A stretch of DNA of 64,000 nt. It comes from Acidobacteriota bacterium. Its GTDB lineage: Bacteria; Acidobacteriota; Blastocatellia; Pyrinomonadales; Pyrinomonadaceae. Numbering within the stretch: position 1 is the stretch's first letter; the number at the start of each line of letters is the position of its first letter. Shown in pieces: positions 58,295 to 64,000 of this stretch. The notes under the pieces were generated by a model. The model saw only the letters and a list, made by a program, of their open reading frames with translations. It made no database searches and had not been told where the DNA came from. The translations under genes and the position numbers were made by a program. The stretch spans positions 1 through 64,000 of the forward strand of contig JAFAVK010000087.1 in assembly GCA_019242475.1 (NCBI GenBank). Reading direction: 5' to 3'.

Positions 58295-61132
58295 TCACCG
58301 TTGCCTTTCCGTGTTCGCGTCAAAGTGGAAGAGGACTGCGCCGCGCGTCGTGCCGGAGACGTGTCTCTGTCTGGACTGCGGGCCGAGCTGGTCGGGCGGT
58401 TGGAACTTGCTCCCGACAGCGGGTATCACGTCGAGGAGGGCGATGCCGGTCTCGGGGAGGTCGAGGATGCCGTCGCGGCCGTCCTTCGGTTTGAAAACGC
58501 CGAGATAAGAATCGGGCGACTCGTTGATGAGAGTGATGCTGCCCGCCGTCGTCTCAAACGCGGCCCAGCGCCACCCGTCGAAATAGCCCTTGAACTCGGG
58601 GTAGACCCAGCTCTCGCCGGGCGTCGTGTCGTTGTGGCCCCTCTCCCACACATCGAGCCGCGTGCCGCGCGTGCGGTTCTGCCAGACGCGATACGGCCCG
58701 CGCCCGAGCCAGCGCACGGCACGCATCTCGTGCTCGGGCGCGTCGAACTGCACGCCGAGCAGGTCAACGTCCCCGTCGAACGTGTAGCTGTATTCGAGCC
58801 TGACCGCGCCGCCGGGCGAGACGCGCCAGCGCGTCTGCCTGAGCGCCCCGTTGTAGTGAGCTTCGACTATAAGGTCGCCGCCCTCGGTGTGCGGCTCGAA
58901 GAACGTGAGGTCGCTCGGGCCGGAGGTGTCCACGTACTTCCGTCCGTCGCGGCGGAAGGCGAGGAAGCGCGGGCCGTCGCCGAACGGAATCAGCCTTCCG
59001 CCGTCGCGGACTTCAGCGAGCAGTCCCGTCCGTTTGTCGAAGCGCAGTTGAAGCGCCCCCGTCTGTACGAAGAGCGAGCCCCCAACGTCCCTCGTCGAAA
59101 CTTCGCCTTCGACCGCGCGCGCAGACGTGCGGGCCGACGCCGGCGCGCGTTTCAACTCCCTCGACCAAGTCCAAAGCTCGCGCCCCGCGGGGTCTTTCGC
59201 GGTGAGGTAGAGCACGTCGGCCGTCTTCCAGACCGGCGGCAGGTCTATCTTCAACTCGCCCGCGCCGTGCGGCGCGACGCGCGGCCCCTTCAAACTTCCC
59301 GCGGCGACGTTGACGTGACCCGATCTCTTCTCGAAAGGGGAAGGGAAGCGCGCGAGTTGCCATTCGAAGCCGCACTCGGCGAGGTCGGTGAAGTCGAAGC
59401 GGTTCTCTAAAGCGAAAGAGACGCGAGAGTCGTTCGGCAACTCTTGCGGCCCGACAACCTGCACCGGCGACCAGATTTCGCGGACGGCGTAGAAGCTGCC
59501 CTCGCGCTCGCGGTGCGGGCCGAGGACGCCGTCCGGGGCCTGGTTGCCGGAGCAATCAAGTTTCCCGCCCATGTCCGTGCGCGCGACGCACTCGTCCAGG
59601 AGAGCCCAGATGAAGCCGCCGCCGCCGAACCTGCTCTTGCGCATCACCTCCCAGTAGTCCCAGAGCCCCGCGCCCCCGCCGCCGTCGTAGAGCGCGTGCA
59701 GGAACTCCGTCGGCATGTAGACGTTCGGCCCCGCGGTGAGGTGCGCGTGGCTCTCGTAAGCTTCGTAGTGGTTCGTGTCCACGCCGCCGTGGAGTTCCCA
59801 GGGGTGGAGCACCTGCCGCCCCTGCGGGTCGTACTTGGCGAACTCGCCGTCGTTCTCGCGGTTCCAGCCGCCCTCGTTGCCGTTGTCCCAGAAGAGGATC
59901 GAGGGGTGGTTCACGTCGCGCCTGACCATCTCGCCGATCAGCTTCCGCCCCGTCTCCGTGTCGTAACTGCGCTGCCAGCCGCCCAGCTCGTCCAGGACGT
60001 AGAGACCCAGCTCGTCGCACGCTTCGAGGAAGTGCGCGTCGGGCGGGTAGTGCGACATGCGCACGGCGTTGTTGTTCATCTCCTTGAGCAGCCGCACGTC
60101 GCTGTAGCTGAGTTCTCTACTGGTCGTGCGCCCCGACTCGGGCCAGAAGGAGTGCCGGTTCGTGCCCTTCAAAAGGATGCGCTGCCCGTTCAGGTAGAGC
60201 CCGTCGCCCGGCCGCACCTCGAACGTGCGGAAGCCGAAACGCTCGGCGACGGTGTGCGTGCCCTTCCCGCCTTGCCTGAGCGTGAGTTGAACGCGGTAGA
60301 GGTTGGGCGTCTCGGCCGTCCAGAGCCTGGGCGCGGCGACCCTCGTTTCGAGCCTGATGACTTTCACCCCGGGGCCTACGTCCGCGCCGAATCGCGCGCC
60401 GACCGGACGCCCGCGCACGTCGAGGATTTGCGCGAAGACCGCGCCGTAGGACGTGCCCTCGCCGAGGTGCACGTCCACGCTGAACCTGCCGTCGGCGCGC
60501 GCGTCAACCGCCGTCCAGTCGATGAAGGCGGCGGGCAGCGCTTCGAGGTAGACGGGGCGGAAGATGCCGCCGAAGACCCAGTAGTCCGAGCCGAAGCGCT
60601 CGGCGCGGTTCACGCTCTCGTTGGCGGAGACTTTGCTGACGTTGACTTCGAGGAGGTTCGGCGCGCCGTACTTGAGGAGCGGGGTGATGTCGTACTTGAA
60701 GCGGTAGAAGGAGCCCTGGTGGACGGGGCCGGCGGACTGACCGTTGACGAGAACTTCCGCGTCGGTCATCACGCCGTCGAAGACGATGCGGACGACCTTG
60801 CCTTTCCAGCCCGCGGGGACGTTAAAGCTCAGCCGGTACTTGCCCTGCTCGCGCGCGCCCGGGTTCTTCTTCTCGTCGTACGGCCGCCCGAAGTTGTATG
60901 CGCCGAAGCCTTGCAGCTCCCAGTTCGAGGGCACGGGAATCTTCGACCAGGCGCCGCTGCGCCGCCCCGCGGTGCAGTAGAAGTCCCACGGGACGCCGTC
61001 GTCCTTCCCCGTGCCCGAGAGATATTTGAACTGCGTCCGCGTGTCGCCGCGCGCGGCGGCGGTCTGCGCACGGACGCCGGCGACGCCGAGCAGGAGGCAG
61101 GCGGCGAGGCATAAGAGTCTGTTCGTCTTCAT
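58295..61132 (-). CDS. secreted GH2 beta-galactosidase (LacZ-like)
   Basis: A 945-residue GH2 glycoside hydrolase with a Sec signal (LLCLAACLLLGVAGVRAQ). N-terminal sugar-binding and immunoglobulin-like domains (about 45-310), then the TIM barrel with NGQRILLKGTNRHSFWPESG, the acid/base Glu in FWDNGNEGGWN (about residue 418) and the probable nucleophile Glu in MPTEFLHALYDG (about 474). The C-terminal domain (Bgal_small_N type) closes with AVRWLGRGPYRVWQNRTRGT. It hydrolyses galactosides outside or in the periplasm. The ATG lies 4 bases after the mscS stop, indicating an operon. Confidence 0.92.
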   Translation of the reverse strand: MKTNRLLCLAACLLLGVAGVRAQTAAARGDTRTQFKYLSGTGKDDGVPWDFYCTAGRRSGAWSKIPVPSNWELQGFGAYNFGRPYDEKKNPGAREQGKYRLSFNVPAGWKGKVVRIVFDGVMTDAEVLVNGQSAGPVHQGSFYRFKYDITPLLKYGAPNLLEVNVSKVSANESVNRAERFGSDYWVFGGIFRPVYLEALPAAFIDWTAVDARADGRFSVDVHLGEGTSYGAVFAQILDVRGRPVGARFGADVGPGVKVIRLETRVAAPRLWTAETPNLYRVQLTLRQGGKGTHTVAERFGFRTFEVRPGDGLYLNGQRILLKGTNRHSFWPESGRTTSRELSYSDVRLLKEMNNNAVRMSHYPPDAHFLEACDELGLYVLDELGGWQRSYDTETGRKLIGEMVRRDVNHPSILFWDNGNEGGWNRENDGEFAKYDPQGRQVLHPWELHGGVDTNHYEAYESHAHLTAGPNVYMPTEFLHALYDGGGGAGLWDYWEVMRKSRFGGGGFIWALLDECVARTDMGGKLDCSGNQAPDGVLGPHREREGSFYAVREIWSPVQVVGPQELPNDSRVSFALENRFDFTDLAECGFEWQLARFPSPFEKRSGHVNVAAGSLKGPRVAPHGAGELKIDLPPVWKTADVLYLTAKDPAGRELWTWSRELKRAPASARTSARAVEGEVSTRDVGGSLFVQTGALQLRFDKRTGLLAEVRDGGRLIPFGDGPRFLAFRRDGRKYVDTSGPSDLTFFEPHTEGGDLIVEAHYNGALRQTRWRVSPGGAVRLEYSYTFDGDVDLLGVQFDAPEHEMRAVRWLGRGPYRVWQNRTRGTRLDVWERGHNDTTPGESWVYPEFKGYFDGWRWAAFETTAGSITLINESPDSYLGVFKPKDGRDGILDLPETGIALLDVIPAVGSKFQPPDQLGPQSRQRHVSGTTRGAVLFHFDANTERQR

Positions 61133-61136
61133 CTCT

Positions 61137-62573
61137 TCAGTCGAGCCCGAAGAAGCGCCTGATCCTGGAGAGGAGGCCGTCGTGTGTCTCTTCGTCGCCG
61201 GCAGGGGCCGCGGCCGAGGCGAGGAGGCCGGCGCGGCGCTCGTTGATGGTGTGGCTCAGGGCCTCGACGAGGTCGGGGTTGGTCTGGAAGAGGCTGCGCA
61301 TCGCGTCGTGGCCGATCTCGAGCACCTCGGTCTCCTCGGCGGCGACGACGCTGGCCGTGCGCGGCTCGCCGGTGAAGAGCGCCATCTCGCCGAAGAAGGC
61401 GCCCTCGCCGAGCCGGTTGATGGTGCGCGACGTGCCGTTCGAGTCCACGCGCACGTCCACGCCCCCGCGGCTGACGACGAACATCGAGTCGCCGTCGTCG
61501 CCCGCGCGGATGATCGTTTCGCCCGGTGCGAAGACGTGGTTCGCGGAGCCGGCCGCCAGCGCGTTCAGCTCCCCGGCCGTGAGCGGCGAGAAGATGTCCA
61601 CGGCCGAGAGCAGCCCGGCCAGAGTCTCGGTGTCGCGCCCGTCGCCGTTCTGCGCGGCGGCCTCCTCCATGAGGACGGTGCGCGTGGGGAAGGGGAAGGT
61701 GAAGCCGCTGCGGCGGAAGGCGTACCAGATGCGCTGGCGGACGAGCGCGTCCGTGTCGTTGTAGCGCGAGTAGTCGGAGAGCCAATATTTAACTTCGTAA
61801 TCGACGCCCGATTCGCCGAGGCCGCGGATGCGAACGACCGGCGTGATGTAGCGCAGGACGTTGTCGGCCTCGCGCACGGCCTCGCGCACGGCGTGGATGA
61901 CCTTGACGGGCGAGTCGTCGTAGGCCGCGCTGAAGAGGACGATGCGCGCGTTCTGCCCGTTCTGCGGGCAGACCTCGATGGACTCCTTGGCGATGACGCT
62001 GTTGCTGACGAGGACGACGTGGTTCGAGAAGGTCTTGATCTTGACGGCGCGCCAGGTGATCGCCATGACGGCGCCGGTGTGCTTGCCGACCGTGATCACG
62101 TCGCCCACCTGGAAGGGCTTGTCGGCGTGGAGCGAGATGCCCGAGAAGAGGTTGCCGAGCGTGTCCTGCAAGGCGAGGCCGAGGACGATGCCGAGCAGGG
62201 CCGAGCCCGGCAGCAGCGCCGCGAACGAGAGGTCGAGCGTGTACTTGAGGATGACCGCGCCGGCCGTCACGTAGAGGACGAGCGAGAAGAGGTCGCGCAT
62301 CAGGCTCGGCGCCTCGTAGCCCTTGCGCTTGCGGAAGACGAAGAAGGCCAGCTCGTTGAGCGCGCGCGCGGCCACCAGCGCCACGCTCATCCAGAAGGCG
62401 ATCTGGACGAGCGTGACCGCCCACTCGTTCGCCGCGTGCGCCATCCGCTGCTGCTCGCTCGCGCCCGCGGGCAGCTCCGGCACGAACCGCGAGAGCACGT
62501 ACCACGCCGTCCCGAAGACCGCCGCCAGCACGAGCGGCACCGCGACCTGCTTTTTGAGCGGAGGACGAGTCAT
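61137..62573 (-). CDS. MscS-type channel with C-terminal cyclic-nucleotide-binding domain
   Basis: A 478-residue membrane protein. Four hydrophobic segments lead into the MscS pore and beta domain (GSALLGIVLGLALQDTLGNL, then GISLHADKPFQVGDVITVGK, about residues 155-220). A C-terminal cyclic-nucleotide domain (about 325-455) has the phosphate cassette FFGEMALFTGEPRTASVVAA, with the Glu and Arg expected for cAMP/cGMP. This is the layout of the bacterial cyclic-nucleotide-gated MscS relatives. It may couple a second messenger to turgor. The family B repeat fills the gap to the NRAMP-like gene; its stop is 4 bases from the GH2 start. Confidence 0.9.
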   Translation of the reverse strand: MTRPPLKKQVAVPLVLAAVFGTAWYVLSRFVPELPAGASEQQRMAHAANEWAVTLVQIAFWMSVALVAARALNELAFFVFRKRKGYEAPSLMRDLFSLVLYVTAGAVILKYTLDLSFAALLPGSALLGIVLGLALQDTLGNLFSGISLHADKPFQVGDVITVGKHTGAVMAITWRAVKIKTFSNHVVLVSNSVIAKESIEVCPQNGQNARIVLFSAAYDDSPVKVIHAVREAVREADNVLRYITPVVRIRGLGESGVDYEVKYWLSDYSRYNDTDALVRQRIWYAFRRSGFTFPFPTRTVLMEEAAAQNGDGRDTETLAGLLSAVDIFSPLTAGELNALAAGSANHVFAPGETIIRAGDDGDSMFVVSRGGVDVRVDSNGTSRTINRLGEGAFFGEMALFTGEPRTASVVAAEETEVLEIGHDAMRSLFQTNPDLVEALSHTINERRAGLLASAAAPAGDEETHDGLLSRIRRFFGLD

Positions 62574-62581
62574 GGGAAGAG

Positions 62582-62703
62582 AGTAGGCAGTAGGCAGATG
62601 GCAGTAGGCAGTTCGCCCCGCGTCTTTCAGTTTGAAAGATAAATTCAGAGTTCTCGACGGCGGAGGCTTTCAACTGCCCACTGCCATCTGCCTACTGCCT
62701 ACT
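62582..62703. repeat. family B intercistronic element, 32-base arms
   Basis: Arms 62582-62613 and 62672-62703 pair at 31 of 32 positions; words are AGTAGGCAG and GGCAGATG. The body is 58 bases and matches that of the element at 24712 over CGC.CCGCGT and TTTGAAAGATA.ATT.AGAGT. On the minus strand it starts within the NRAMP stop (AAGTAGGCAG) and ends 8 bases before the mscS ATG. Confidence 0.92.
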
Positions 62704-63988
62704 TGAAATCGAAAAGCCGGGTCGCGATAAAGAGAAGCGACAGGGCGGAGACGACCAGCACGGTCAGCCACGAGGCGGCATTATAGACCCGCCCGTTCGC
62801 GTGCGCACCCATCAATTCGCGGTCGGAGGCGAGCCGCAGCACCGAGACTAAGAGCACCGGGAGCAGCAGGCCGTTGATGACCTGCGTCGCGAGCAGCACC
62901 TGGAAGAGGGGCACGCCGGGGAGCATCGCCACCACCCCGCCGACCACGATCAGGAAGGTGAAGATGCCGAGGAAGATCGGGGCCTCGCGGAACGTGCGCG
63001 AGACGCCCTTCTCGAACCCGAGCGCCTCGCTGATCGAGTAAGCCGTCGAGAGCGGCAGCACCGCCGCCGCCAGCATCGACGCGCCGAAGAGGCCGACGCC
63101 GAAGAGCGTCTTGGCGTACGTCCCCGCCAACGGTTCGAGCGCGCGCGCGGCCTCCTCGGCCGACTCGATGCGGACGCCGCTGCCGTGGAGCGTCGCGGCC
63201 GTCGCCACCGTGATGAAGAAGGCGACGGCGATGGCGAAGACCGTCCCCGTCCACACGTCCACGCGCGTGAGCGGGTAGTCCTCCTCGTCCACGCCCTTCT
63301 CGACGACGGACGACTGGACGAAGACCTGCATGTAGGGCGAGATGGTCGTGCCGATGAGCGCGACGACCGTGAAGAGGTAGCCCGCGTTGAAATCCATCCG
63401 CGGCCGCGCGAAGCCGCGCGCGACCTCGCCCCAATCGGGGCGCGCGAGGAAGGCCGAGACGACGTAGCCGAGGAAGACGAGCGACATCAGAAGGAAGACG
63501 CGCTCGACCCGGCGGTAAGAGCCCTTCACCACCAGCCACCAGACGGCGAAGGCCGCGAGCGGCACCGAGACGAAGCGCGGGACGCCGAACAGCTCGGTCG
63601 CCGCGGCGATGCCGACGAACTCCGAGACGGTCACGCCGCCGTTGGCGACGAGGAGCGCCAGCATCACCAGGATCGTCCAGCGCACGCCGAACTGCTCGCG
63701 GATGAGGTCGGAGAGCCCCTTGCCCGTCACCGCGCCCATCCGCGCGCACGTCTCCTGCACGATGCCCAGGGCTAAGACCAGAGGGATTAAAGTCCAGAGG
63801 AGGTTGTAGCCGTAGTCGGCCCCGGCCGAGGCGTAGGTGGCGATGCCGCCCGCGTCGTTACCCGCGTTGGCGGCGATCATCCCCGGCCCGATGACCGCGA
63901 GGTAGGCGAAGAGCCCCCGCCGCCGCGCCACCGCGCGCTGCACGCGCCGGCCGCCGCGCCGCCACAAACGGCGACCCGCGTCCCGCAC
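62699..63988 (-). CDS. NRAMP-related divalent metal transporter, divergent (5' end uncertain)
   Basis: A 429-residue protein with about eleven membrane helices. Helix 1 reads GPGMIAANAGNDAGGIATYA: the DPGN metal motif is DAGG here (Asp kept, Asn lost). Helix 6 reads GTTISPYMQVFVQSSVVEKG, where the canonical MPH has become SPY, losing the sulphur ligand of the Mn/Fe site. Such changes occur in NRAMP relatives that move other metals such as Mg2+. The GTG at 63988 has open frame to the window end, so the start could lie outside; a GTG near residue 22 is another option. The stop codon belongs to the family B repeat. Confidence 0.85.
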   Translation of the reverse strand: MRDAGRRLWRRGGRRVQRAVARRRGLFAYLAVIGPGMIAANAGNDAGGIATYASAGADYGYNLLWTLIPLVLALGIVQETCARMGAVTGKGLSDLIREQFGVRWTILVMLALLVANGGVTVSEFVGIAAATELFGVPRFVSVPLAAFAVWWLVVKGSYRRVERVFLLMSLVFLGYVVSAFLARPDWGEVARGFARPRMDFNAGYLFTVVALIGTTISPYMQVFVQSSVVEKGVDEEDYPLTRVDVWTGTVFAIAVAFFITVATAATLHGSGVRIESAEEAARALEPLAGTYAKTLFGVGLFGASMLAAAVLPLSTAYSISEALGFEKGVSRTFREAPIFLGIFTFLIVVGGVVAMLPGVPLFQVLLATQVINGLLLPVLLVSVLRLASDRELMGAHANGRVYNAASWLTVLVVSALSLLFIATRLFDFK

Positions 63989-64000
63989 ACTCTCTGCGCG

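Noticed and set aside
61011-62642. 543-residue plus-strand ORF opposite the MscS gene
   Set aside because: Antisense to a gene with intact MscS and cNMP motifs, and it runs through the family B repeat.

Overview
The window is one high-GC chromosomal segment from a Gram-negative-type bacterium. There are lipoprotein and Sec signal peptides, a TonB-like protein, Wzy-style capsule/O-antigen enzymes and a LolA-like protein. Gene content, very high GC and the bi-domain oxidoreductase/AsnB/heparinase polysaccharide locus resemble Acidobacteriota, perhaps Blastocatellia. That assignment is an inference from general familiarity, not from a marker gene. I see no rRNA or tRNA gene, no CRISPR array and no complete insertion sequence.

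Layout. (1) 1-900: a small XRE regulator with a candidate operator, and a degenerate receiver-like protein. (2) 0.9-34.3 kb: a large exopolysaccharide region. It holds a heparinase II/III-like protein, two asparagine-synthase-type amidotransferases, several GT2 and GT4 glycosyltransferases, a GT39-like and a PIG-V-like membrane transferase, a bi-domain oxidoreductase, a methyltransferase, a UDP-sugar epimerase, a DUF354 protein, the initiating undecaprenyl-phosphate sugar transferase and an O-antigen-ligase-like protein carrying a PDZ-like insert. An ABC transporter, a DUF1028 Ntn-hydrolase-like protein, a TonB-like protein and a TIR-NB-ARC-TPR (NLR-like) gene are interspersed. (3) 34.5-37.5 kb: a VWA lipoprotein, a small basic protein and a 21-bp palindromic tandem array. 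(4) 37.5-42.1 kb: the conserved housekeeping block ffh-rpsP-khpA-rimM-trmD-rplS-rnhB. (5) 42-47 kb: two uncharacterised genes, two more GT4 enzymes and a LolA-like protein. (6) 47.2-56.4 kb, minus strand: a proteostasis block read hsp20-clpB-hsp20-grpE-DUF2158-groEL-clpA. (7) 56.7-64 kb: an Lrp regulator with an EamA exporter, then a minus-strand NRAMP-like transporter, an MscS channel with a cyclic-nucleotide domain, and a secreted GH2 beta-galactosidase.

How the genes work together. The polysaccharide enzymes would build an amidated or uronate-containing polymer on undecaprenyl phosphate and transfer or polymerise it outside the membrane; no Wzx flippase is visible here. The heat-shock block groups disaggregase, holdases and chaperonin behind a strong housekeeping-type promoter, without dnaK, dnaJ or groES nearby.

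The most unusual signal is not a gene. Many intergenic spaces are filled by long near-perfect inverted repeats. Each arm is a run of degenerate 8-12 base words (five main word families and several singletons). The left arm typically begins at or within a few bases of the upstream stop codon and the right arm ends just before the next start codon. Several supply C-terminal residues or stop codons to genes, one sits inside a gene as a domain linker and one may encode an N-terminus. At least one copy shows compensatory changes in both arms, and two copies share a conserved internal body, which suggests spread as a unit.
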